A stretch of DNA of 64,000 nucleotides from Phycisphaerales bacterium (GTDB lineage Bacteria; Planctomycetota; Phycisphaerae; UBA1845; UTPLA1): positions 1 to 64,000 of the forward strand of contig JAKSDK010001377.1 of assembly GCA_022360095.1 (NCBI GenBank), written 5' to 3'. A program made the translations under genes and the position numbers. The notes beneath the pieces are model-generated. The model was not told the origin of the DNA, made no database searches, and saw only the letters and a list, made by a program, of their open reading frames with translations. Positions 34,526 through 45,100 of this stretch are shown piece after piece. Numbering within the stretch: position 1 is the first letter of the stretch; each line of letters begins with the position of its first letter.

Positions 34526-36229
34526 ATGAATGACATGGAAGTGCCTGCCAACGAAGGGCTGAGCGTCCTTGAATCTACGGGACCGCTTGAGCAGCGCGAA
34601 AGTGAGTCCCCTGCTGAGGAAAAGACAACGCGCCGATCGATGCTTCGAGGCAGCGCCCTAATGGCCCTTTTGTGGGGTACGGATGCCTACGGTCAAGTGG
34701 CGCAGCCGGGAATGCAGGAACAGCTGCCAATCGATCATCTCGATATCGATATCGTGCAGCGTAGATGTGCGGTCCAGGTCGGTGGGCCTTCAAGGGCACA
34801 CAGACTGGTTGACAAAGCCACGTTCGGATTTACCAAGGCGGAGTTGGCTCGCGTCCAAACGTTGGGGTACAACAACTGGCTTACAGAGCAATTAGATCCG
34901 AATAACGTCCCGGGCTGGGCACAATTTGAGGCGGACTTGGCCACCGTCCAGCACCCCACGCACAATTACGGCCCATATCTGACATTGGACGATTTGCCAG
35001 GAGGTCAGTTGTGTTTCGAAAATTCGACTGATGTGCGTCGTGAACTGGTTCGCGCCCGCATCATTCGCGCCTGCTACAGCCCCGCTCAACTTTTCGAACG
35101 TGCCGTCGAATTCTTCACGGATCACCTGAACGTGGATCAACGTGCGAGCAATCAGATCAGTATCCTCAAGACCTTGGAGGATAGCTGGGCGATTCGCGCG
35201 CATGCCCTTGGTAATCTCAAGGACATTATCCTCGCCAGTGCCAAGAGCCCGGCGATGCTTCTTTATCTAAACGGCCAGGAGAACACCTCGAGCGCGGTCA
35301 ATGAGAACTACGCCCGCGAGCTTTGCGAACTTCACACACTCGGCGACGGTAATTGCTACGACCAGGCCACGATCGAAGTGTTGGCCCGTGCGCTGACAGG
35401 TTGGCGAACAGATACCAGCGGCGCCAACTGCGGAATTGTGAGTTTTGTCCCCGGAAATCACGACGACTCGACGAAGACCGTGATCTTTCCAAACTGTCCC
35501 GGAGGACCGGTTCAATTCATCATTCCCGGAGGACTCGGCGCCAATGAGATCGATGAGGTGGTCGACATTCTCACCAATCCCGCGAAGCTGGGTGTAGAAA
35601 CCGCCAAATTCGTCGGTAGGAAATTGGCGATTCACTTCTCCAGGTACGATCCGCCACAGGCACTCGTCAATGCCGCGGTCAATGCCTACGTCGCGAACTA
35701 TGGAAACAATGATATCGCGGCCATGATCAAAGTGATCTTGAGCCAGAAGTGGATCAATTGCAGCAGAGACAAGGTAAAGCGCCCGATTCATTTACTGGCT
35801 TCCACGATTCGGGCTCTCGACGGTTCCGTCAGCGATCCGGGGATTGAAAGTCAGTCCAGTCGAATGGTCGGCGGCTTCCTTTCGCCGGCGGGACATCTTC
35901 CCTATCAATGGCCTACACCTGATGGTTACAACGACACTGCGGAATATTGGTCGGCCTTGTTCCCACGATGGGACTTCGGGGCTGCCTTAACGAATAACGA
36001 GTACAACGGTGTCCACCTTAATGACATCATTGCGGCACTCGCGCCGCATAACACCGCTCAAGACACGATTGATGCATTGGATGACTGCATGTTCGATGGC
36101 TTTATGGATCCCGACGATAAGACGGCGATTCTGGGCTATTTCGGCGGCGGCGGGCCGCCGTTCGGTGATCCCGAAAAACGTCTGATGATCGGTCTGGTCA
36201 TCGGTTCTCCGTCGTTCCAATGCTACTGA
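34526..36229 (+). CDS. DUF1800 protein, Tat-exported
   Basis: This encodes a 567-residue protein. The ATG at 34526 follows GAGGTGG. A twin-arginine motif TTRRSMLRGSALMALLWG (about 35-52) gives Tat export. The DUF1800 pattern follows: RLVDKATFGFT, a long helical region with FERAVEFFTDHLNV, NENYARELCELHTLG, VLARALTGWR and AKFVGRKLAIHF. DUF1800 proteins occur next to DUF1501 proteins in planctomycetes and are thought to act outside the cell; no reaction is known. It is the first gene of the operon 34526-42006. Confidence 0.88.
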   Translation: MNDMEVPANEGLSVLESTGPLEQRESESPAEEKTTRRSMLRGSALMALLWGTDAYGQVAQPGMQEQLPIDHLDIDIVQRRCAVQVGGPSRAHRLVDKATFGFTKAELARVQTLGYNNWLTEQLDPNNVPGWAQFEADLATVQHPTHNYGPYLTLDDLPGGQLCFENSTDVRRELVRARIIRACYSPAQLFERAVEFFTDHLNVDQRASNQISILKTLEDSWAIRAHALGNLKDIILASAKSPAMLLYLNGQENTSSAVNENYARELCELHTLGDGNCYDQATIEVLARALTGWRTDTSGANCGIVSFVPGNHDDSTKTVIFPNCPGGPVQFIIPGGLGANEIDEVVDILTNPAKLGVETAKFVGRKLAIHFSRYDPPQALVNAAVNAYVANYGNNDIAAMIKVILSQKWINCSRDKVKRPIHLLASTIRALDGSVSDPGIESQSSRMVGGFLSPAGHLPYQWPTPDGYNDTAEYWSALFPRWDFGAALTNNEYNGVHLNDIIAALAPHNTAQDTIDALDDCMFDGFMDPDDKTAILGYFGGGGPPFGDPEKRLMIGLVIGSPSFQCY

Positions 36230-36331
36230 TGATGCAGACAGCCGCGATCATAGGATCCGCCGAGGTTTGGAAACGGGGTTTCTGCGGCTCGCAAGCTCAA
36301 GATGCTAACCCTAAAGCAAAGGGCATAAACC

Positions 36332-37741
36332 ATGAATGAATTCGATCCAAATGCCTGCGATGATTACAATAGTTGCCTGACTCGACGGCAATTCATGGGG
36401 ACATCGGCGGGAGCGCTCGCCGTCGCCACGGGTGCCGCCGGCGTGATACCCGGTTGGCGTCCGAAACTGGCCTTTGCGAACCCCTCGAGTCCATGCCCGA
36501 ATCACGTATTTATCTTTCTTCATCTAAACGGCGGTCCCGACGGGCTCTCGATGGTGATTCCTTACGGCGACGAGAGACTCCACGGCACATCCGATCCGTT
36601 GCGCCCCTTTGACGGTCCTCTCGGCGTACCACCGCCGGATTACACGGGCGGAGAACCCAAGACGATTGACCTAGACGGCTTCTTCGGACTGGCTCCGGCC
36701 CTAGCAGACTTGAAGCCGGCTTGGGACGACGGAGGTTTGTGTATCGCGTCGGCCCTGGCGCTTACGGGGCAATCCTACTCGCACTTCACCGCGTTTCGTT
36801 GGTTGGGACTTGGATACCCGAACTCAGCCGCCAACGCCGTCGATGGTTTTATGGCGAACCATTTGAACACAATCGGAGGTTGCGGCGGCGTGCTTCGTGG
36901 CGTCAGTCTCACGAACGCCGTGTTGAAGCCTCTGTTCGGAGCGGACGCGGTCTTGCCGATTCCTGATCTGACCAATTTTCAGATTGGCGGTCCGTCCGGA
37001 TCAGCAGCGGCCAGATTGGATGTTCTCGATGCGATGTACAATCAACAGAACAAGCTCGATCTTTGGAAAGATATCTCGACGACGACGAAGGCCTCCATCA
37101 ATCTCCTGGATACGTTGGACCTTGGGAATTACACGCCGACCCCGGGTTCGAACTACGGAACCAGCACTTTGGACAATACCCTCAAAACCCTTGCCGGGCT
37201 GATTAAGGCGGATGTGGGATTGGAGATGGCAACCGCCAGCTACGGCGGCTGGGACACTCACCAAAATCAAAGAAATAATATTCCCGGCGGGAATATGTGG
37301 AACAATATGATCACGCTTTCGAGAGCGGTCGGCGCCTTTTATCACGATTTGATCAACGATCCCGGACCCACGAGAAGCTTCACCTTGTTCATTATGGGTG
37401 AGTTCGGCCGCATCGCCAAGCCCAATGACCTCACCGATCCTCTATTGGCCGGGACCGACCACGGATATGGCACGAATGCGTTTTTCGTGGGCAACAAGAT
37501 CAACGGCGGACAGGTCATCAACGCAGGGTTGTGGCCGGGATTGGACGTGCTGCATACGACCAATCACACGTGCAACGTGACGAACACGCGGGATGTCTGC
37601 GCCACAACCGATCCTCGTGATCTTCTGGTCGAAATCTTTGATCGGCTACTCTGCAATTACGACAACTTGTCGACCATCTTCCCGGATCCTGCCTATTCCA
37701 TCCCGACGCCGCCGAACTACCAGGGCATCGTGAGGGCCTGA
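36332..37741 (+). CDS. DUF1501 protein, Tat-exported
   Basis: This encodes a 469-residue protein. Twin-arginine LTRRQFMGTSAGALAVATG is at about 16-34. The DUF1501 features are FIFLHLNGGPDGLSMVIPYGD early on, then SYSHFTAFRWL, MATASYGGWDTHQNQ and FIMGEFGR ending in GTDHGYGTNAFFVG. The Asp/His-rich motifs resemble the alkaline-phosphatase fold to which these proteins are related; activity is unproven. It lies 102 nt after the DUF1800 gene. Confidence 0.9.
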   Translation: MNEFDPNACDDYNSCLTRRQFMGTSAGALAVATGAAGVIPGWRPKLAFANPSSPCPNHVFIFLHLNGGPDGLSMVIPYGDERLHGTSDPLRPFDGPLGVPPPDYTGGEPKTIDLDGFFGLAPALADLKPAWDDGGLCIASALALTGQSYSHFTAFRWLGLGYPNSAANAVDGFMANHLNTIGGCGGVLRGVSLTNAVLKPLFGADAVLPIPDLTNFQIGGPSGSAAARLDVLDAMYNQQNKLDLWKDISTTTKASINLLDTLDLGNYTPTPGSNYGTSTLDNTLKTLAGLIKADVGLEMATASYGGWDTHQNQRNNIPGGNMWNNMITLSRAVGAFYHDLINDPGPTRSFTLFIMGEFGRIAKPNDLTDPLLAGTDHGYGTNAFFVGNKINGGQVINAGLWPGLDVLHTTNHTCNVTNTRDVCATTDPRDLLVEIFDRLLCNYDNLSTIFPDPAYSIPTPPNYQGIVRA

Positions 37742-37815
37742 CGGTTTGCTTGCACAAAAGGAGTGACTCAGTCAATTGAGGCAAGACGATTGACTCCTAA
37801 AAGGAGGAGCAGAGC

Positions 37816-40800
37816 ATGAGAAAGCTGCGACCATATACATTATTGGCAACTGTTTTGTTCACGATGCAGTCCGCAACGGCCAACGATGTTGAGATCGTCG
37901 CGAGCAGGGATAATACGCTATACGAAGACGTGACGGGTTCACTCAGCAACGGGGCCGGTGATCATATGTTCACCGGATCGATTGCCACGGGCGAACTCCG
38001 TCGCGGCGTCGTTGCTTTCGATGTCGCGGGAAATGTGCCCGCCGGTTCAACGATCAACAGTGTTAATGTAAGACTCTATATGTCACGAACGATCGCGGGC
38101 TTTGAGATCGTATCTCTGCATGCGCTCAAGAGTGACTGGGGTGAAGGCGTATCGGATGCTCCCGGCCAGGAAGGAGGCGGTGCCGCGTCAACACCAGGCG
38201 ACGCCACGTGGATCCATACTTTTTACAATACCACCTCCTGGGGTAATGTCGGCGGAGATTACGAACCGACATCCAGCGCAGACAAGGACGTGGGCAATGT
38301 AGGATTTTACACGTGGGGATCGACAGCAGGACTGGTCTCCGACGTTCAAAGCTGGCTCGATTTTCCATCGAACAATCACGGTTGGATTCTCATCGGAAAT
38401 GAAAATGATGCGACGACCGCAAAACGCTTCGATACCAGGGAAAATCCGACCGTTGGACAAAGGCCCGTCTTGATCATTGAATACACACCGCCGGAATGTT
38501 GCGAGGAAGCCGGCGATGAGTGCACTGAATTCGGTGCCTGCTGCCTGGACGACGAGAGTTGCATTCTGACCGTCGAGTGCTATTGCGCCGAATTGGGCGG
38601 CCAATACGAACCTGCAACGGACTGTACCGGCGTCGTCTGCACGATTCCCACCGGTGCGTGTTGTCGGGCGAACGGCGCATGCGAAATCACGACCGAAGCG
38701 GACTGCAACGGACCCTGTGATCGCTACCTCGGCGACGGAACCACCTGTGATCAGTTTTGCGCAGTTCTCGCACCGGCTCCATGTTGTTTCCCCGACGGAA
38801 CCTGCATGGTGATGCAACCGTGCCTGTGTACTGATCAGGGCGGCGAACCGCAGTCCCCGTTCATCACGTGTGCGGCGGCCAATTGCCAACCCACCGGTGC
38901 GTGTTGTCGGGCGAACGGCACCTGCGAAATCACGACGGAAGCAGACTGCAGCGGCCCCTGTGATCGCTACATCGGCGACGGAACCACCTGTCCACAGTTA
39001 TGTTTTTTGCAGGCCCCGGCTCCATGTTGTTTCCCCGACGGAACCTGCATGGTGATGCAACCGTGCCTGTGCACTGATCAGGGCGGCGAACCGCAGTCCC
39101 CGTTCATCACGTGTGCGGAGGCCGATTGCCAACCCACCGGCGCGTGTTGTCGGGCGAACGGCACATGCGAAATCACAACGGAAGAAGACTGCGGACCGTG
39201 TGACCGATACCTTGGAGACGGGGTCGCCTGTCCGCAGTTTTGCCTAGTGCAGGCCCCGGCTCCATGTTGCCTACCCGACGGAACCTGCATCGTGACGCAG
39301 CCGTGCCTGTGCACCGAACAAGGTGGTGAACCGCAGTCCCCGTTCATCACGTGTGCGGCGGCCAATTGCCAACCCACCGGTGCGTGTTGTCGGGCGAACG
39401 GCACATGCGAAATCACAACGGAAGAAGACTGCGGACCGTGTGACCGATACCTTGGAGACGGAGTCGCCTGTCCACAGTTTTGTCTAGCGCAGGCCCCGGC
39501 TCCATGTTGCTTCCCCGACGGAACCTGCATCGTGACGCAGCCGTGCCTGTGTACCGAACAGGGCGGCGAACCGCAGTCCCCGTTCATCAGTTGTGCGGCC
39601 GCTAATTGCCAACCGACCGGCGCGTGTTGTCGTCTTGACGGCACATGCGAAATCACAACGGAAGAAGACTGCAGCGGCCCCTGCGATCGCTACCTCGGTG
39701 ACGGAACCGCCTGTGAACAGTTTTGTTTAGCTCGACCCCCAGCCCCATGTTGTTTCCCTGACGGAACCTGCATGGTCATGCGACCGTGCCTGTGCACCGA
39801 CCAGGGTGGCAAACCGCAGTCTCCTTTCGATACTTGTCAAACGGTCGATTGCCCACGACTCACGGCCATCGAACTGGCTGGGAATCCGCTTGTGGGGTAT
39901 CCCCACTTCGAATTCGTTCGAGCATTCAACTTCGACCGTGCCGTCTACCTCACCATTGATCCGACGCTTCATCCGACCATCTCCGGCAGGACATGCGATG
40001 TTTACGTCGTGGCCGCCAAGACCGAGGCTGAGTGGGATGTCGATCCCAGTCTTTTTGATGTTCGCGTCGGCGGACCCCAGACAGTCACCTTTAACGGCAC
40101 GACGATTCAGGACAATGAGGTGCTGATCGTCAACGCCGGTGAGTTTACCGGAGATGCCGGCACCGACGTCGGCGTTGGGTACGACGTCGTGATCGACTGT
40201 GACCAGGACGGTCAACTGACCGGCGAAGATTTCATTGACGGTCGCGGCGACGAGGCCGGGTTCTATGTCGTTCACGACCTCACGCTGCTCGGTCCGTTGG
40301 CGACGACCTTCGCTGATTACACGGTCACAGGCATCAGCGCGCCGGGCCACGGCGCCGAGCGCACGTGGTATCCGGCAGGTATTGCCACGATGGGCAAATT
40401 GCCACTCGTCGTGATCAGTCATGGTAACGGCCAACAACATAAATGGTATGATTACCTTCAGCAGCACCTCGCTTCCTACGGCTACATCGTCATGAGTCAC
40501 CGCACCGATTCCGTGCCCGGTCCCGGAACTGCGGGTATTTCGACAATGGAACACACCGACGCCATCATTGGCCAGCAGGACACCATCGCGGGCGGTGTGC
40601 TGAACAACCACATCGATTCCAGTCGCATTACTTGGATCGGTCAGGGCCGGGGCGGTGAAGGGATTGTCATCTACTATTATCTAATTCATGAGGGCATCGG
40701 TCCCCAGCCTGTCAACTATGCCGCGAGTGATATCGTGCTTCTTTCCCTGATTGCTCCAACGGATATCGTGGGCCCGGGATTGGATACGCGCGATGCGCCG

Positions 40801-42006
40801 TTGCATCTTCTCTACAGTGCGGCGGACGGGATCATCAACGGCTGCGCCGCTCATGATGATCTCCAGCCTTTCAACGTCTATGAACGCGGAACCGGACCTC
40901 ATCAAGCCACTTACATCCACGGTGCAGGCCATAACGATTTCAATTGTTGCGGCTTCAATGACGGCGACGGACCAAGCCTTCTCGGTCGCAGGGCGGTCCA
41001 AAAACTGACCAAGGGCGTCTATCTGCCATTGCTCAAACACTATGTCGAGGGGAACATCCCCTCCAAGGATTTCCTCTGGCGTCAATACGAATCGTTGCGA
41101 CCTGTCGGCTCAGCGGCCGGCGCCGTGGTCAATCGGCTTTATCGCGACGGTGATACCGCCGGCAACTTTGTAATCGACAACTATCAGGCGGAACCGAGTC
41201 ACGACGTGAGTAGCTCCGGAGGACTGGTCACTTTCGACGTGAACAATCTGGGTGAAGGCATATTGGATGATCCTGACAATGAATTTACTTGGAACAGCGG
41301 TGATCCGGAGTGTGAGGTCCTCTTAGGCGATTTCAACGGCGACGGAATCGTCGACCTAGACGACCTGGACGGGTTCAATGCCTGCATGATGGGGCCCGGT
41401 GTGCCGGTTCCGCCCGAGTGCCTCATTGGTGACTTTGACGGTGATAATGATGTAGATCTGGCAGACTTCGGCGCCTTTCAAGCCGCCTTTAACGACACAA
41501 CCGTCTGTGACATGAACGGCATGACCATGGCCGGCTCATCGGCCGATGCCAGTGCCGGCGCGGTCTTCGGTTGGTCCGGTGGAACGCACTTCTACGAGCT
41601 TGAAGTCATCTCGGGGGAGAGGGACTTTTCAGACAATGCGTACCTTTCGTTCCGAGCCTGCCAGAACACTCAGCATCCTGATACGATTTCTGAATTGGGT
41701 GATCTGACCTTCAGCGTGACGCTTCGCGACAGCAACGACGTGGCGAGCACAATCAATATCGGTGAATACGGCGGAGGCATCGAGGAACCCTACCAGCGGA
41801 TCGGCACGAGTTTCTCCTACTGCGGTCCGAATCCTGGCTGGGCCAACGAGTTTGAGATCATACGCATCCGTCTCACTGACTTCACCCATAACGCATCGGG
41901 CCTTGATCTGACAGATATCGAAGCCGTGCGATTCGAGTTTGGCTCGATGTACGGCTCATCCAGCGGTCGTATCGGCTTAGATGAAATCCTGGTGACAACC
42001 GAGTGA
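37816..42006 (+). CDS. giant secreted protein: DNRLRE-like domain, five Cys-rich repeats, degenerate alpha/beta-hydrolase domain, dockerin-like part
   Basis: This encodes a 1396-residue protein with AGGAGGAG before the ATG. A signal peptide covers 1-23. A DNRLRE-like domain occupies about 24-220 (VEIVASRDNTLYED, RRGVVAFDVAG). Cys-rich modules cover about 230-675, including five 80-81-residue tandem units. Residues about 680-1150 form an alpha/beta-hydrolase domain (LPLVVISHGNG, IGQGRGGEG, YSAADGIINGC, HGAGHNDF). Its nucleophile elbow reads G942-Q-G944-R-G, where active relatives have GHSRGG, so the Ser is replaced by Gly944. Two dockerin-like loops (LLGDFNGDGIVDLDD and IGDFDGDNDVDLAD) and a C-terminal beta domain follow. 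It is the third gene of the operon and probably binds rather than hydrolyses. Confidence 0.8.
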   Translation: MRKLRPYTLLATVLFTMQSATANDVEIVASRDNTLYEDVTGSLSNGAGDHMFTGSIATGELRRGVVAFDVAGNVPAGSTINSVNVRLYMSRTIAGFEIVSLHALKSDWGEGVSDAPGQEGGGAASTPGDATWIHTFYNTTSWGNVGGDYEPTSSADKDVGNVGFYTWGSTAGLVSDVQSWLDFPSNNHGWILIGNENDATTAKRFDTRENPTVGQRPVLIIEYTPPECCEEAGDECTEFGACCLDDESCILTVECYCAELGGQYEPATDCTGVVCTIPTGACCRANGACEITTEADCNGPCDRYLGDGTTCDQFCAVLAPAPCCFPDGTCMVMQPCLCTDQGGEPQSPFITCAAANCQPTGACCRANGTCEITTEADCSGPCDRYIGDGTTCPQLCFLQAPAPCCFPDGTCMVMQPCLCTDQGGEPQSPFITCAEADCQPTGACCRANGTCEITTEEDCGPCDRYLGDGVACPQFCLVQAPAPCCLPDGTCIVTQPCLCTEQGGEPQSPFITCAAANCQPTGACCRANGTCEITTEEDCGPCDRYLGDGVACPQFCLAQAPAPCCFPDGTCIVTQPCLCTEQGGEPQSPFISCAAANCQPTGACCRLDGTCEITTEEDCSGPCDRYLGDGTACEQFCLARPPAPCCFPDGTCMVMRPCLCTDQGGKPQSPFDTCQTVDCPRLTAIELAGNPLVGYPHFEFVRAFNFDRAVYLTIDPTLHPTISGRTCDVYVVAAKTEAEWDVDPSLFDVRVGGPQTVTFNGTTIQDNEVLIVNAGEFTGDAGTDVGVGYDVVIDCDQDGQLTGEDFIDGRGDEAGFYVVHDLTLLGPLATTFADYTVTGISAPGHGAERTWYPAGIATMGKLPLVVISHGNGQQHKWYDYLQQHLASYGYIVMSHRTDSVPGPGTAGISTMEHTDAIIGQQDTIAGGVLNNHIDSSRITWIGQGRGGEGIVIYYYLIHEGIGPQPVNYAASDIVLLSLIAPTDIVGPGLDTRDAPLHLLYSAADGIINGCAAHDDLQPFNVYERGTGPHQATYIHGAGHNDFNCCGFNDGDGPSLLGRRAVQKLTKGVYLPLLKHYVEGNIPSKDFLWRQYESLRPVGSAAGAVVNRLYRDGDTAGNFVIDNYQAEPSHDVSSSGGLVTFDVNNLGEGILDDPDNEFTWNSGDPECEVLLGDFNGDGIVDLDDLDGFNACMMGPGVPVPPECLIGDFDGDNDVDLADFGAFQAAFNDTTVCDMNGMTMAGSSADASAGAVFGWSGGTHFYELEVISGERDFSDNAYLSFRACQNTQHPDTISELGDLTFSVTLRDSNDVASTINIGEYGGGIEEPYQRIGTSFSYCGPNPGWANEFEIIRIRLTDFTHNASGLDLTDIEAVRFEFGSMYGSSSGRIGLDEILVTTE
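38651..39850 (+). repeat. five tandem 240-243-bp coding repeats (Cys-rich units)
   Basis: Units begin at 38651, 38894, 39137, 39377 and 39617, spaced 243, 243, 240 and 240 bases. Each encodes a GACCRANGTCEITTE module and an APCCFPDGTC module. The DNA is nearly identical between neighbours over long runs, so the expansion is recent. Confidence 0.92.
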
Positions 42007-42064
42007 GTCACCGAGTTCCTCCCAATGCCGGTCGTCGCGAGGTCCGACCTTATCTACCAGGAAG

Positions 42065-42086
42065 CCCCGGGCCGCCCTGCCCGGGG
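42065..42086 (+). terminator. GC-rich hairpin between convergent operons
   Basis: CCCCGGGC (42065-42072) and GCCCGGGG (42079-42086) make a perfect 8-bp stem with a 6-nt loop, 58 nt after the stop of the giant Cys-rich gene. A pyrimidine-rich TCTCTCTT tail follows on the plus strand. It probably terminates the 34526-42006 operon and may also block the convergent one. Confidence 0.7.
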
Positions 42087-42149
42087 TCTCTCTTGTCGCA
42101 TCGCCAGTAACGTGGAACTCGCTCTTGTGGATCTGCGTGCGAACGGCCT

Positions 42150-45100
42150 TTATGGATTCAGTCGCTCGATGAACGACTGAATATCCGCACCGTCACGGTT
42201 CGAATCGCCGTTGAGGTCAGCTCGCTCGATGTCGCAATCCGGGTGGGCCGCAATGTACGCCGCTGGCGTTACGAGTGCCTGGATGAAAGGCTCGACGTCC
42301 TGGAAGTTCACGGCGTCGTCGCAATTGAGGTCCCCGCCGAAACAGGAGTCGGGCTCGCACGCCGTTCCGTTCCCTTGGTACACTCCACCGGCGTCGATGC
42401 ACATGGCCGGCGTTTGAATCGAGCACGATACGTTATCCGGAAGGCAGCAAACGCCGGTCGGCTCCAGGCGGACCAGCGTCAGGCTCGTCGGGCCGCCGCC
42501 GTCAACGGTTCCTCGATCCCCGATCTGGAACCAATACGTTTCTCCGGCGGTTGCGGTATACATGAAGCTGCCGGGGTTGTCGGGAGAATCAACACAGACG
42601 ATCTCAGTCAAGTCATTGCAGAACGCCCCATGATAAACGGTCATGAGTCCGTCGTAGCCGTCAGCGTCGAACGCGGCCCTTAAATCGCCGTCGATCTCGT
42701 TGGTGAATCTGAACCACGCGTCGTTGTCCATCCCAATGGCTTGGGCGCCGGCCGTGTTGCAGCTTCCACCCGGTCCGCGAGAGTTCGACATGGCGCTGTT
42801 ATCGAACTGCAGCGTGAATGGGAGCGAGCTGACCACGACGCTGTCATGGCACGAATCGCCGGCCGACGCACATGTGTCAGACTCGCACGTCCGGCAGTCG
42901 CCAAGATAGCGCGCGCCGCCGACGCATTCGTTCGCCGGTTTCAATTCACATAGTCCCGTGTTCGGGTCGCAACATGCTCCCACGATCGCCGGGTCCGGCG
43001 TCTCGCATTCATCGGGAATGCGGTCATGATTGCAGTCTGAACTCGTCGGCGACCCGGACAATGATGTGATGCGCAGAAACCATGAATCGATCGTGCCGAG
43101 CGCACCGCTCGAATCGTCCCGAATGGAGAGTGTCCACATGCCGGACATGTTCATGCCATCGAAGGCCGCTAGGGGCTGGCGCGGAAACGCATGTCCAACG
43201 GTCGGTTCGGCACAACGGATGGGACTTCCCTCGTCGTCCAATTCGACATTCAAGACGGTATAAGGACCTCCGCATTGGTCATCGAGCAGAGACACGGTCA
43301 CACCATCGTGCGTGATCTCTACTTCGAGGTCCGCCAGCCACGCGTGTGTGATACGGAGCCCGACGTTTAGATCGGTGATCGTCCCGGTCGTCGGAACATC
43401 GAAGGACAGCATGAGCGGACTGCCGTCGCCGGGGATGGACGTCCCGGCAGGAATATCCACCAATAGGCCGCCAGTACCGAGGATGTCCACGTCATCGAGG
43501 ACTCCGTTGGAATTGCAGTCGCATCGCTCAATGTTGCGATCGGCCTCAATGCAGGGCACGTCGTCGTCAAGGTACGCGCCCGACAGCACGCTCTCGCAGT
43601 AGTCCCGTCGAACTTCGCTGCAAACGAATTCACCGGCATCGTTCACGCAACAGGCCCCCACGATGGTCGTCCCGCACGGACTTGGTTCACACTCCGTGAA
43701 CGGTCCCTGGTAAACACCCTGCACCGCGACGCACTCCGACTCCAGCATGACCGCGCAAAGCCCAAGGGCCGGATCGCAGCAGGCTCCGATTAGGTCATCG
43801 CATGCGTCCCCGTCGCACGGCGTGTCATCGCCCTGATATTGTCCCGCGACGGAATCACACTCCTCCTGATTCAGGACTTCGCATGTCAACGCCGGCGTGC
43901 AACAGGCGCCCGTGGGGGGAAGGCAGAACAAGTCAAACTGGGTATGACCTCCGGGACCGTCGGCGCGAACACCCAACTGGAACCAGTATTGATTGCCTGT
44001 GGTGACCTGCACCTCAACCGTGCCGGGAGATGGGGTACAAGCGATTTCGTTCATGGTGCTGCACGTACCACCCTCAAGTACCGAAAAGACGCCTTCGTAG
44101 GACGAAGTGGCGATGGAGGCCGAAATCACACAGTTTTCCATCGGAACAAAGCGGAACCAAACATCCCTTCTCATCTCTCCAGCGTCGAACGTATTGGGTG
44201 AATTGCAAATACTAGGATTTCCACTTGAAAATGCGCTTTCTGAATTGTCAAACGACTTCGAAAACGGAAGCGAGAAAATGGTTTCTGCGGTCCAGCACTC
44301 CTCTCCTGCCTCTGCGCAGAGGCCTTCTTCGCATGCCCGGCAGTCGTCGAAATACACGCCCCCGACGGCGGCGCACTGATCGGGAGCGACAAACATACAC
44401 ACTCCCGTTGACGCCATGCAGCATGCTCCCCCCGTTGTGGGATTCGGATCCTCACACTCGTCGGGAACGAAATTGTCGTTGCAGTCCGTGCTCGTCGGAG
44501 GGCCTTCGCTCGACGTCATTCGAAGCGTCCACGAGATCAACGTGCCCCGATCCCCAGTGAAATCGTCACTAATGGCAAGCTCCCAGAGTCCATGTTTTTC
44601 CAGTCCGTCGAAAGCGGACAGCGGGTTGAGCGGAGCGAACGTCCCCACTGTCGGCTCTCCGCATTCGATCAGCCCGGCCTCATCATCGAACACGACATTG
44701 AGGTCGTTCCTAAAGCGGCATTGATCGTCAAAGACGTTCACGGAGACGCCGTTGTGAGAGAGTATGATTTGCAGATCTGCCACCCAGGTATGCGCGATCT
44801 CCACACCAAGGTTGACGTCGCGGACGATGCCGATTTCCGGATTAAACCAGCTCACCGTCACGGGCGGCGCCGGCACACCCAACGGATCGGGAATCGCGGC
44901 ATTCTCCAAAAGACTCACGCTATCCACCGCTCCGACCGGGCCGATGACATCAAAGAAATCAATGTCGCCGTTGAGATTGCAATCGCAACGTTCCGCGCCG
45001 GTCGTCTCTTCGACGCATTCGAAACCGTCGCCCAGATAATGCCCGCCAAGCGTAGACACACAATGTTCTTCGTTCACTTCGCTACAGGAGAATTGGGTTC

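Noticed and set aside
38651..39850. Possible CRISPR-like array
   Set aside because: Units are 240-243 bases, in frame and coding, with no unique spacers and no cas genes.
39078..40611. Minus-strand frames opposite the giant Cys-rich gene
   Set aside because: They mirror the repeats and the hydrolase domain of the plus-strand gene and have no start signals or domains of their own.
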